DNA of 64,000 nt from Hyphomicrobiales bacterium. GTDB lineage: Bacteria; Pseudomonadota; Alphaproteobacteria; Rhizobiales; Rhizobiaceae. The translations under genes and the position numbers were made by a program. Below are positions 33,170-41,384 of the stretch, in pieces. The notes beneath the pieces were generated by a model that worked only from the letters and a program-made list of their open reading frames with translations, was not told where the DNA came from and ran no database searches. The stretch lies in NCBI GenBank assembly GCA_900469615.1, contig UBYA01000014.1, positions 163,074 to 227,073 of the forward strand, in the 5' to 3' direction. How positions within the stretch are numbered: the stretch's first letter is position 1; each line of letters starts with the position of its first letter.

Positions 33170-34807
33170 TCACGCCTTCGGCTGATCGCCAGCCATCACC
33201 GCCGCCACGGCATCATCGACGCTGAAGCTGCAGCGGCTGTCGATGCCGGCAACGCCGGCGGCCGTCATGAGATCGCGAACGCGGTCATGCACGCGGGCGA
33301 ACTGGACGTGCAGACCGGCGCGCTGCGTGGCGCTATCGAATTCCATCAGGGCGTCCATCGCCGTGCTGTCGATGTCGGAGCTTTCCTCCAGGCTGAGGAT
33401 GACGGCGCGCAGACCGGCTTCGTCGCGGCTGCCCGAGAGGATCTCGCCGAAGATCGTATCGGCATTGCCGAAGAACAGGGTCTCGCCGGGGCGCCAGATA
33501 GCGATGCCCGGTATCTCGCGGGCATTGTCATGTCTGGCGATATCGACGAAGTCGTGGCCGTCGTCGAGGCGGCCCAGGCGGGCGACATGCGGGGACGCCA
33601 GACGATGCATCATGGCGGCGAGCGAGAGCGCGATCGCCAGCAGCATGCCGTTGAGCACGCCGAAGGCCAGCACGCCGACGGCAGCGCCCAGCGCCACATA
33701 GAAATCGCGGTGCAGGCGGCGCAGACGCAGGATCGGGCCGGGATCGAGTGCATGGCTGAGGGCCGCGATGACGACGGCGGCCAGCACCGGCTCGGGCAGA
33801 AGCGCCACCAGCGGACCAGCACAGGCAATCAGGATCGCGAGGCCGATGGCGGCAAAGACGGTGGTGGCCCGCGTCTTCGCCCCCGCCGCCTCGCTGGCAA
33901 AACCGGCGGAAAAGCCCGCGCCGACCGGCATGCCCTGAACGACGGCGCTGGCGATATTGGCGGCACCGAGCGCGCCGAGTTCGCGGTTGACCTCCAGCGT
34001 TTCTCCGTAGCGCAGCGCCAAGGCCCGCATCGTTCCCCAGGATTCGGCAAAGAGGATGAGCACGAGCGGCACTGTGAACTGCACCAGACGCGAATAGGCG
34101 GTCCAGTCGGCATCCGGCAGCGACGGCCATTGCGGCAGGATCTCGATTGCGCCGACCAGCTTCACCCCATGGCTTTCAAGGCCGAACAGATAGGAGGAAA
34201 AGATGCCGGCGGCGAGCACGAGGAAGGCGCCGGGAACGCCCGGCAATCGCTTCAGCAGCAGCAAAGCCGCCAAAGCGATGATGCCGACGGCGACGCTGAT
34301 CGGATTCCACTGCAAAACCGCGCCAAACAGCGCGGCCGCGTAAGCCAGGATATTCGAGCCCTGCGCAGGCACGCCGACGAGGATCGGAAGCTGATGCAGG
34401 ATGATGGTGATCGCCAGACCCAGCGCGAAGCCACGCAGCACGGGCCGCGAGATGAAGCCGGTGATGCCGCCGAGGCGCAATGCGCCGGCGACGACGAAAA
34501 GGATGCCCGCGAGCGCGACGGCAACCGTGGCAAGCCCCGCCTTGACGGTGGCATCGCCCGGCACGACAGCCAACGTCGCGGCAAGAATGGCCGCCGACGA
34601 GGATGTCGGAGAGACGATGGCGAAGCGGCTGCGTCCGAATATGGCGTAGACCAGGCATCCGGCGATGCCGGCGAGAATGGCGCGGTGCGGCGGCAGACCG
34701 GCAATCCCTGCGTAAGCGACCGCTTCCGGCAGCATCAGCCCGGCAACCGATATGCCCGCGACCAGATCCGCCCTGTCCACCACGAACCAACTGCCCAGCT
34801 TCGCCAT
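33170..34807 (-). CDS. SulP family anion transporter with STAS domain
   Basis: This 545-residue inner-membrane transporter has an N-terminal SulP core of about ten or more membrane spans, starting GISVAGLMLPEAVAYAGIAGLPP (the family signature region). A cytoplasmic STAS domain covers about 430-540, with SSDIDSTAMDAL corresponding to the conserved loop. SulP proteins carry sulfate, bicarbonate or dicarboxylates. The substrate cannot be inferred, as no sulfate-assimilation or carbonic-anhydrase gene is adjacent. Confidence 0.92.
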   Translation of the reverse strand: MAKLGSWFVVDRADLVAGISVAGLMLPEAVAYAGIAGLPPHRAILAGIAGCLVYAIFGRSRFAIVSPTSSSAAILAATLAVVPGDATVKAGLATVAVALAGILFVVAGALRLGGITGFISRPVLRGFALGLAITIILHQLPILVGVPAQGSNILAYAAALFGAVLQWNPISVAVGIIALAALLLLKRLPGVPGAFLVLAAGIFSSYLFGLESHGVKLVGAIEILPQWPSLPDADWTAYSRLVQFTVPLVLILFAESWGTMRALALRYGETLEVNRELGALGAANIASAVVQGMPVGAGFSAGFASEAAGAKTRATTVFAAIGLAILIACAGPLVALLPEPVLAAVVIAALSHALDPGPILRLRRLHRDFYVALGAAVGVLAFGVLNGMLLAIALSLAAMMHRLASPHVARLGRLDDGHDFVDIARHDNAREIPGIAIWRPGETLFFGNADTIFGEILSGSRDEAGLRAVILSLEESSDIDSTAMDALMEFDSATQRAGLHVQFARVHDRVRDLMTAAGVAGIDSRCSFSVDDAVAAVMAGDQPKA

Positions 34808-34896
34808 CGATCACCGACCGTACGTGTGGCCCATCCGCTTATGGATAGAGATTCGCCACCGGGCTGCAACAGGAAAATGCCGATTGGAGATCGGCC

Positions 34897-35778
34897 CTAC
34901 GCCGCGGCATCCGCGCCTTCACGCAACGGGCAGCTTCGTCCGATGACATCGGTGACGAAGTCCATCACCGCGCGAATGGCCGGCGAGCGGCGCAGATCCG
35001 GGTAGGTCACGAGCCAGAGATCGCGCACGGGCGGCGGAACCGGCACCGGCAGGCGTGTCAACCCTGCCTCGCCATCGCCCAGAAAGGCCGGAAGCGCCAC
35101 GACGCCGAGACCGGCGCGGGCAGCCTCGAGCTGACCGAAAACATCGGTGGCGCGAAACACGATCGGCCGGCCGTCGAGGATGTTGCGCAGCCAGGTCTGC
35201 TGCGTCAGATGCTCCATGGCCGCATCGTAGCCGATGAAGGTCCAATCCTTCTCGGGCATTTGCGCCACAGCCGGGATGGCATAGAGGCCGAAGCGCATGA
35301 CGCCGATGCGCCGCACCAGCAGATCGCTCTCTTCCGGCCGCGTCATGCGCACGGCTATGTCGGCCTCGCCGTAGTTCAGCGCGGCCCGGCGGGTGACGCC
35401 CGCGATGGTCAGGGTGATATCCGGATGCTCCGCGCGGAACAGGGCGGCTTTCTGGGCGAGAAGATGGGCGGCGATCGAGGGCGGCGCGCTGACCTTGACG
35501 GCAGCCGAAAGCCCGGCGACGGCGCTCTTCGAATAGCGCCTGATCGCCTCGACATTCTCCTCCATCCCCGCCACCAGTTCGGCAATGGCGCGGCCGTCCG
35601 CCGTCAGAGGCGAGGTGCGCGGCCGCCGGTCGATCAGGCGCAGATCCAGTGAGCGCTCCAGCGCTGCAATGCGCCGGCCAACCGTCGCGTGGTCGACGCC
35701 AAGCTCCCGCGCCGCTGCCGAGAGCGAGCCGGTTCGTGCCAAGGCGGCAAAGTGAAGAAGATCCTGCCAGTCGATCAT
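34897..35778 (-). CDS. LysR family transcriptional regulator
   Basis: This 293-residue regulator has an N-terminal winged helix-turn-helix (residues 1-60: ALARTGSLSAAARELGVDHATVGRRIAALE) and a periplasmic-binding-like effector domain. It is divergent from the quinone oxidoreductase gene, which starts 91 bp away, so that gene is its likely target. I chose ATG 35778 because the helix-turn-helix begins immediately. The open frame extends to 35991 through the neighbouring gene. Confidence 0.92.
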   Translation of the reverse strand: MIDWQDLLHFAALARTGSLSAAARELGVDHATVGRRIAALERSLDLRLIDRRPRTSPLTADGRAIAELVAGMEENVEAIRRYSKSAVAGLSAAVKVSAPPSIAAHLLAQKAALFRAEHPDITLTIAGVTRRAALNYGEADIAVRMTRPEESDLLVRRIGVMRFGLYAIPAVAQMPEKDWTFIGYDAAMEHLTQQTWLRNILDGRPIVFRATDVFGQLEAARAGLGVVALPAFLGDGEAGLTRLPVPVPPPVRDLWLVTYPDLRRSPAIRAVMDFVTDVIGRSCPLREGADAAA

Positions 35779-35869
35779 CGGTGCATTATTGCACAGATAC
35801 GGTGAGTTCATACCGAATTTATTCAAATCGACGTTTGTGATCAAAGATCTCCCGAAAGGAGACTTCCGC

Positions 35870-36844
35870 ATGCCCCTAGCGATTACCATTGCCGGCCCCG
35901 GTGGACCCGAGGCCATGAAAGCCGTCGATCTCCCAGCCACGGAACCCGGCCCCGGCCAGGCCCGGATTCGCCAAAGCATCTCCGGCGTCAACTTCGTCGA
36001 TATCTACGTCCGCTCCGGGCTCTACCCGCTGCCGCCGGGCCAGAGCGTGCTCGGCTTCGAGGGCGCCGGCGTCGTCGAGGCGGTCGGCCCCAGCGCGGAA
36101 GGACTGAAGGCCGGAGACCGGGTCGCCTATGTCGGCCACCCGCTCGGCAGCTACGCCGAGGTGCGAACGATGCCGGCCGCCCGCCTGGTGAAATTGCCGG
36201 ACGACGTCAGCGAAAGGGTTGCCGGCAGCACGATGCTGCGCGGGCTGACGGCCCATATGGTGCTGCAAAAGGTCTATCCCGTAAAAGCCGGCGAATGGGT
36301 GCTGGTCCATGCGGGGGCCGGCGGCCTCGGCCAGCTCGTCACGCGCCTTGCCAAGCGGCTCGGCGCGAACGTCATCGCCACGGTCGGTTCCGAGGCCAAA
36401 GCCGGTTTTGCCTACGAGGCTGGAGCCGATGCGGTTCTCCTGCACACATCGGAGGATTGGGTGGAGGAAACGCGCCGCATCGCCGATCGCCGCGGCGTGC
36501 ACCTCGCCGTCGATGGCATCGGCGGAACGATGCTGTCGCAGACGCTTGCCTGCGTCCGCCCCTTCGGCATGGTCGCGAGCCTCGGCCAGGCGGCAGGCCC
36601 CATTCCGCCGATCCAGATAGAGGAGCTGACCGCGCCCCGCGCCATCGGCCTGTCGCGCCCGAGCGTGCTGACCTACGCCAACGATCCCGAACTCTATCGC
36701 CAGGGCACCACAGCGCTGATGGCGGCGCTGCAGGCCGGCCTGGCGAACCCGATCGGCGCCGAATACGAGCTGAAGGATGCGGCCAGAGCCCATGCCGATC
36801 TGGAGGCCGGCCGCACGACGGCCAGTGTCGTACTGACGATGTAG
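35870..36844 (+). CDS. NADPH:quinone oxidoreductase (zinc-independent MDR family)
   Basis: This 324-residue medium-chain dehydrogenase/reductase is of the quinone reductase type. SGVNFVDIYVRSGLYP is the QOR signature, VHAGAGGLGQLVTRLAK is the NADPH-binding Rossmann loop, and no structural or catalytic zinc cysteines are present. It would reduce quinones by one or two electrons with NADPH. ATG 35870 follows AAAGGAGA at ideal spacing. Control by the divergent LysR gene is likely. Confidence 0.93.
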   Translation: MPLAITIAGPGGPEAMKAVDLPATEPGPGQARIRQSISGVNFVDIYVRSGLYPLPPGQSVLGFEGAGVVEAVGPSAEGLKAGDRVAYVGHPLGSYAEVRTMPAARLVKLPDDVSERVAGSTMLRGLTAHMVLQKVYPVKAGEWVLVHAGAGGLGQLVTRLAKRLGANVIATVGSEAKAGFAYEAGADAVLLHTSEDWVEETRRIADRRGVHLAVDGIGGTMLSQTLACVRPFGMVASLGQAAGPIPPIQIEELTAPRAIGLSRPSVLTYANDPELYRQGTTALMAALQAGLANPIGAEYELKDAARAHADLEAGRTTASVVLTM

Positions 36845-37066
36845 GACGTTTCAGGCGGGGCCGGCAAACCGGCTCCGCTCCCGCGATGCAGGATCTTTCG
36901 TCGCACGCACAATCAATTCATCCCGTCAATCGCTTTTGCTGCAAGGCAGCAATTCGTTGACCATGCCTGCCTTTGCCTGATACCGGTCACTCTTGGCGAT
37001 GCACGGCCATCCGGCCGACGTCGTCGTGGCTATCCGATACGAATCCCGTCCTTCGTGGCAAACAGC

Positions 37067-38284
37067 ATGGACACCGTTGCCGGTGCCCGCAGGCGATATC
37101 CCGTGAACACTGCCTCCCAGACCATCCGCTCCACCTCGACGCTGTCCCTCCTGTCGATCGTCGCACTGACGTTCTTCGGCTATATCGCCATCGGCCTGCC
37201 GCTCGCGGTGCTGCCGACCTATGTCGATAGCAGCCTCGGCTTCGGCGTCATCTGGGCCGGCATCGCCGTCAGCACGCAATATGTGGCGACCATCGTCAGC
37301 CGCGCGCAAGTCGGGCGGCTATGCGATCAGTACGGGCCGCGCCGCTCCGTCCTGCTCGGCTTCCTCGCCTATGGGCTATCCGGCGCCCTGACGCTCGCCT
37401 CGACATTTACGGTCAACGTGCCGACGGCGAGCCTCGCTCTCCTGCTCGCCGGGCGGCTGGCGCTCGGCATCGGCGAAAGCTGGGTGAGCACAGCGGCGAT
37501 CACCTGGGCGATCGGCCTGATGGGGTCGCGCGAGACGGTTCGCATCATCTCCTGGAACGGCATCGCCACCTACGGCGGCATCGCGCTCGCCGCACCGTTC
37601 GGCGCCTGGCTGCAGGGGCAATACGGCTTCTTCGCCATCGGCGTCGTCACCATCATCCTGGCGGTCGCCGGCTTCATGCTGGCGCAAACGCGGCCGCCCG
37701 TACCGGGCGTCAAGGAAAAGGGCATCGGCACCGGCCAGGTGCTGAGCCGCGTCGCGCCGTTCGGCATCGCGCTCGCGCTTGCCTCCAGCGGCTTCGGCGT
37801 GGTCATGGCTTTCGTCGCGCTGTTCTTCCATAGCCGTAACTGGGACGGCGCCTCTTTCGCCCTGAGTGCTTTCGGCCTTGCCTTCATGGGCATACGCCTC
37901 GGCCTTGCGCAGGCGGTCGCGCGCTTCGGCGGCCTGCCGCTCGTGCGCATTTCGCTCGTCATCGAGATCATCGGTCTTGCGGCCCTTGCCCTTGCGCCCT
38001 CCCCGACCGTCGCCATCATCGGCGCGGCTCTTGCCGGCGCGGGCTTTGCGCCCGTCTTCCCGGCGCTCGGCAACGAAGCCATGGAGCGCATCCCGCCGCA
38101 AAATCGCGGCGTCGCGCTCGGGCTCTATTCGATCTTCCTCGATGTGTCGCTCGGCTCGACCGGCCCGATCGCGGGCCTGTTTGCCGATCATCTCGGCTAT
38201 GCCGCGCCCTTTTCGTTCGGCGTCGGGGCGGTGCTGCTCGGCCTGATCCTGAGCTTCTGCCTGCGCAGAAACCGCAACTCCTGA
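37067..38284 (+). CDS. MFS transporter (YhhS-like)
   Basis: This major facilitator of about 405 residues and 12 spans is close in length and N-terminal pattern to YhhS-type exporters: FGYIAIGLPLAVLPTYV, then an ATIVSRAQVGRLCDQYGPRRSV segment for the family loop between helices 2 and 3. Substrate is unknown; relatives have been linked to export of sugars or herbicides. The start is uncertain among GTG 37055, ATG 37067 and GTG further in, since none has a strong ribosome binding site. The 222 bp upstream hold no gene. Confidence 0.88.
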   Translation: MDTVAGARRRYPVNTASQTIRSTSTLSLLSIVALTFFGYIAIGLPLAVLPTYVDSSLGFGVIWAGIAVSTQYVATIVSRAQVGRLCDQYGPRRSVLLGFLAYGLSGALTLASTFTVNVPTASLALLLAGRLALGIGESWVSTAAITWAIGLMGSRETVRIISWNGIATYGGIALAAPFGAWLQGQYGFFAIGVVTIILAVAGFMLAQTRPPVPGVKEKGIGTGQVLSRVAPFGIALALASSGFGVVMAFVALFFHSRNWDGASFALSAFGLAFMGIRLGLAQAVARFGGLPLVRISLVIEIIGLAALALAPSPTVAIIGAALAGAGFAPVFPALGNEAMERIPPQNRGVALGLYSIFLDVSLGSTGPIAGLFADHLGYAAPFSFGVGAVLLGLILSFCLRRNRNS

Positions 38285-38397
38285 AAGCCATCCGGGCTTT
38301 TCTCCACGCTCGCCATGCGTCCCATGGCGACAAACGGTTGCAGGCCGCGGTGAAGGCTTTATATGGGTCTGCGATCACTATGGCAGGAGGCCCGCAC

Positions 38398-39459
38398 ATG
38401 AACGTCACCGAAATCGTCATCGAGGGCGACACTCCGGGGATTGCCTGGCGGTTGCCTGTCCTGCATTTCGCCGGCAACAGGGCCACTGCTCCGAAGATCT
38501 ATATCCAGGCGGCATTGCATGCCGGCGAGCTACCGGGCACGGCGCTCGTTCATTTCCTCTGCGAGCGCCTGCGGCAGGCGGAAGCGGCAGGCGCAATCCT
38601 CAGCGATATCATCGTCGTGCCGCATGCCAATCCGATCGGCGCGGCGCAATCGCACTTCGGCGAGATGCAGGGCCGTTTCGATCTGGGCTCGCGTACCAAT
38701 TTCAACCGCGACTTCCCGCTTATCTCGCTGCGCGACCGCGATCTTCTGATCGAAAATCTGGAACGCTATCCCGCCGTCGACCGGCTGAAGCGGCAGCTGA
38801 TCCACATGGCGCTCGGCGCCGATCTGGTGATCGATCTCCATTGCGACGACGAATCCCTGCAATATGCCTATATCGACGAGGCTTTCTGGCCCGAGGCGGA
38901 GGATCTTGCCGCGGCGTTGAGGATGGATGCCGTATTGCTGTCGGATGGGGAAAGCTCGGCATTCGAGGAGGCTGTCAGCTTCGCCTGGAAATACGAAGTG
39001 CCGGGGGAAAAGAAGGCAAAACTGCCGGGCAAGCTCTCGGTCACGGTCGAGTTGCGCGGCACCCGCGATGTCTACCCCGAAATGGCGAAGACCGATGCCG
39101 AAGGGCTCTGGCGCTTCCTGGCGGCGCGCGGCGCAGTGCAGGACGACGGCGTCGCACTCGGCGCCTTTGCCGGGCCGGCGGTGCCGCTCGACAATGTCGA
39201 GATGATCCGCGCCCCGCAGGCCGGCACCGTGCTTTTCCACCGCAATATCGGCGAGCGGATCGAGGAAGGCGATCTGCTGGCGACCATCATCACAGCGTCC
39301 GGCATGCCGGATGGGACCACCGATGTCCGCGCGCCGCAGGCGGGTCTGATCGTCACCCGCGTCTCGGATCGGCTGGTGCGCCGGCGCGGCGACCTGATGA
39401 AGATCGGCTCCGAGCGGCCGAGCGCAATTTCCCGCAAGCCAGGTACGCTGGAAGACTAG
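38398..39459 (+). CDS. Succinylglutamate desuccinylase/aspartoacylase family protein
   Basis: This 353-residue zinc hydrolase of the AstE/AspA type has H41-x2-E44 (ALHAGELPG) and a distal H148 (VIDLHCDDES), which form the metal site of M14-like deacylases. The family removes acyl groups from amino acids, but many members act on other amides. The C-terminal domain carries a lipoyl-like barrel sequence (APQAGTVLFHRNIGERIEEGD). ATG 38398 follows GGCAGGAGG. Confidence 0.88.
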   Translation: MNVTEIVIEGDTPGIAWRLPVLHFAGNRATAPKIYIQAALHAGELPGTALVHFLCERLRQAEAAGAILSDIIVVPHANPIGAAQSHFGEMQGRFDLGSRTNFNRDFPLISLRDRDLLIENLERYPAVDRLKRQLIHMALGADLVIDLHCDDESLQYAYIDEAFWPEAEDLAAALRMDAVLLSDGESSAFEEAVSFAWKYEVPGEKKAKLPGKLSVTVELRGTRDVYPEMAKTDAEGLWRFLAARGAVQDDGVALGAFAGPAVPLDNVEMIRAPQAGTVLFHRNIGERIEEGDLLATIITASGMPDGTTDVRAPQAGLIVTRVSDRLVRRRGDLMKIGSERPSAISRKPGTLED

Positions 39460-39465
39460 TTTGCC

Positions 39466-39627
39466 CTAGCGGCCGCCAATCACCTTGCATCGCACGACAA
39501 AGGCGATTGCGGCCGCTTCCCGCAGAAGCGTGCCGAAGCGGCTAAGAGAACTCCCCGCGCCGACAGCCGTCGGGCGCGACACTTCCCTTAGCCGGGTAAT
39601 AATCGAACGATTTTCCATCACGTTCAT
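39466..39627 (-). CDS. Candidate small basic protein next to a MarR-type operator
   Basis: This 53-codon open frame runs antisense to the region after the AstE-like gene. It encodes a basic peptide with ENRSIITRLREVS and a hydrophobic C-terminal half (LREAAAIAFVVRCKV). GGAGG lies just before ATG 39627 and, at better spacing, before the fourth codon (ATG 39618). A palindrome matching the MarR operator lies about 75 bp upstream. Its last codons fall in a GC-rich hairpin (GCGGCCGC arms at 39469-39476 and 39509-39516). I do not recognise the family. Confidence 0.42.
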   Translation of the reverse strand: MNVMENRSIITRLREVSRPTAVGAGSSLSRFGTLLREAAAIAFVVRCKVIGGR

Positions 39628-39699
39628 GCCTCCGATCGAATTGATGCAGGCGATGTTCAGACCATCGAAATCGCTTCTTCGCGCTTTTCATTATATATG

Positions 39700-39714
39700 T
39701 ATGCATAGTGCATA
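39700..39714. promoter_or_regulatory. Candidate MarR operator, copy 1
   Basis: TATGCA-TAG-TGCATA is a perfect palindrome with the same half-sites and 3-bp spacer as the site at 40292-40306 upstream of the MarR gene. It lies in an A+T-rich stretch between the MarR gene end and the candidate small gene on the same strand. Confidence 0.6.
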
Positions 39715-39750
39715 TATTTTGAAGATCTGTCAAGACCGCACTCCCGAGCG

Positions 39751-40272
39751 CTATGCGATGAAGGCAATGGGACAACGATCCTGATCGCAAACGCCTTGAT
39801 CGCAAACGCGGCAGACGACATCCTGGTCGTCGCCGGGGTCGACCAGCGCCGGCAGCAGCTTTTCCACCAGACGGCCGAGCTGTTCGGTCTCTTCAGGCTT
39901 CAAGGCTTTGAACGCGCGGGCGATGACAGCGCGGCGGGCCGCAAGGCTGCGGTCGAACAGCGCACGGCCGCTCGCCGTCAACTGCAACGAACGGGCGCGC
40001 TTGTCCCCCTCGACGCCGCCGGCGCGCAGCACGAGATCGGACGCTACCAATTGGTCGACAAGGCGCACCGTGGCGGAATGGGAGAGCGCGATCATCCTGC
40101 GAAGGGTCTCGATGGTCAGGCCGGGCTCGGTGCCGATCTGGACAATGGCGGCAATGGCGCTTGGGCCGAAGCCGGTTTCATCGGCAAAGGCCTTTTCCAT
40201 CTTGTCCACCAGAGCGAGGCTCATGGCGCCAAAGAGATTTTCCAGCCGCAAAATTTCCCTGTCTGTCGCCAT
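39751..40272 (-). CDS. MarR family regulator with cysteine-rich tail
   Basis: This 173-residue regulator has the MarR winged helix: ETLRRMIALSHSATVRLVDQLVASDLV, then a GDKRARSLQLTASG wing. The C-terminal tail holds four cysteines in VVCRVCDQGVCDQDRC, unusual for the family, and two of them arise from a 15-bp tandem duplication in the gene. Redox or metal sensing is possible. ATG 40272 is chosen because a start at 40305 would lie inside the operator palindrome at 40290-40308. Autoregulation, and control of the divergent ArsC-like gene and a small downstream gene, are inferred. Confidence 0.83.
   Translation of the reverse strand: MATDREILRLENLFGAMSLALVDKMEKAFADETGFGPSAIAAIVQIGTEPGLTIETLRRMIALSHSATVRLVDQLVASDLVLRAGGVEGDKRARSLQLTASGRALFDRSLAARRAVIARAFKALKPEETEQLGRLVEKLLPALVDPGDDQDVVCRVCDQGVCDQDRCPIAFIA
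39781..39810. repeat. 15-bp tandem repeat in MarR gene 3' end
   Basis: CTGATCGCAAACGCC is followed directly by TTGATCGCAAACGCG, 13 of 15 identical. In the MarR reading frame on the other strand this gives two V-C-D-Q units, adding a cysteine. Confidence 0.7.
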
Positions 40273-40289
40273 GCTCCGTCCGCGCCATG

Positions 40290-40308
40290 AATATGCATGC
40301 TGCATATT
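40290..40308. promoter_or_regulatory. Candidate MarR operator, copy 2 (autoregulatory)
   Basis: AATATGCA-TGC-TGCATATT is a perfect 8-bp inverted repeat with a 3-bp spacer, 18 bp upstream of the MarR start codon. Its TATGCA-N3-TGCATA core (40292-40306) is the same as at 39700-39714. Confidence 0.65.
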
Positions 40309-40427
40309 TACAGGATTGTCGGCGGCAACCGCAATGGATGAGAGAGAACCGCTTCGCTACAGCTTCGGCTTTCACCGGGCTTTATTCGCATGCTATGGCC
40401 TATCTGACGGCAAGGGACGGATTCGAC

Positions 40428-40784
40428 ATGACGATCACCATTTACGGCATCAAGAACTGCGACACGATGAAGAAGGCGCGGACCTGGCTCGAGAGCCACG
40501 GCATCGCCTATGATTTCCACGACTACAAGGCCGCCGGCATCGACAGGGACCACCTGGAGCGCTGGGCGAAGGAAGCAGGCTGGGAAATCGTCCTCAACCG
40601 CGCCGGCACGACCTTCAGGGCCCTGCCGGAAGCGGATCGCACCGACCTGACGAAGGACAAGGCCATCGCCCTGATGCTGGCCCAGCCTTCGATGATCAAG
40701 CGCCCGGTGCTGGAGGCGGACGGAAAGCTGCTGGTCGGGTTCAAGCCCGATATTTATGCAGCTGCATTCGGCAAGGCCGCTTAG
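40428..40784 (+). CDS. ArsC/Spx family reductase-like protein (YffB-like)
   Basis: This 118-residue thioredoxin-like protein begins TITIYGIKNCDTMKKA, with a single cysteine C11 at the position of the arsenate-reductase nucleophile. It continues with RAGTTFRAL and IKRPVLEADGKLLVGF. This is the YffB pattern rather than plasmid ArsC; YffB-type proteins are thought to be glutathione-dependent thiol reductases. ATG 40428 is chosen; the upstream extension runs through the MarR operator. The 10-bp gap to ybaK suggests cotranscription. Confidence 0.85.
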   Translation: MTITIYGIKNCDTMKKARTWLESHGIAYDFHDYKAAGIDRDHLERWAKEAGWEIVLNRAGTTFRALPEADRTDLTKDKAIALMLAQPSMIKRPVLEADGKLLVGFKPDIYAAAFGKAA

Positions 40785-40794
40785 AGATAACTTC

Positions 40795-41268
40795 ATGTCA
40801 AAAACCACCCGCGCGACACAAGTGCTGACCCAGGCGAAAGTCGCCTTCACCGTGCATTCCTACGACTACGATCCAAATGCCGAGCGTGTCGGCCTGCAGG
40901 CGGCGGAAGCGATCGGCGAGGAGCCGCATCGCGTGCTGAAGACGTTGATGGCCGAGGTGGACGGCAAGCCGGTCTGCGCCGTGGTGCCTTCGGATCACGA
41001 GGTCAGCATGAAGAAGCTTGCCGCAGCCTTCGGCGGCAAGTCGGCTGCCATGATGAAACCTGCCGATGCCGAACGCCTGACGGGCTACCATGTCGGCGGC
41101 ATCAGCCCTTTCGGGCAGAAAAAGCTCGTTCCCACGGCGATCGAGGCGCAGGCGATGACCGAGGCCTATGTCTACATCAATGGCGGCCAGCGCGGCCTGC
41201 AGGTGAGGCTCAGCCCGCAGGATGCCCTGACCGCGCTCAAGGCCAAGGCCGCGCCGCTGATTGCCTGA
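40795..41268 (+). CDS. ybaK: Cys-tRNA(Pro) deacylase
   Basis: YbaK hydrolyses cysteine mischarged on tRNA-Pro. The 157-residue protein matches the family in length and motifs. VLKTLMAEVDGKPVCAVVP contains the invariant lysine, VSMKKLAAAFGGKSAAMM follows, and TGYHVGGISPFGQKK is the substrate loop. The C-terminal VYINGGQRGLQV is also conserved. ATG 40795 was chosen; it lies 10 bp after the ArsC-like stop. Confidence 0.94.
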   Translation: MSKTTRATQVLTQAKVAFTVHSYDYDPNAERVGLQAAEAIGEEPHRVLKTLMAEVDGKPVCAVVPSDHEVSMKKLAAAFGGKSAAMMKPADAERLTGYHVGGISPFGQKKLVPTAIEAQAMTEAYVYINGGQRGLQVRLSPQDALTALKAKAAPLIA

Positions 41269-41384
41269 CGATCGCTCGGCAGGCGCTTGACGATCTCCGC
41301 GATCGGACAAACCGCCTTCAATTTCGCCGCAAAGCGGTCTAAGTCTTCAAACCATCTTTCGATAGCAAGCACGCAGGTTTTGCC

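Noticed and set aside
39542..39805. 87-codon minus-strand frame overlapping the MarR 3' end
   Set aside because: It crosses the MarR operator palindrome and overlaps coding sequence; the 53-codon frame in another register has better start signals and composition.
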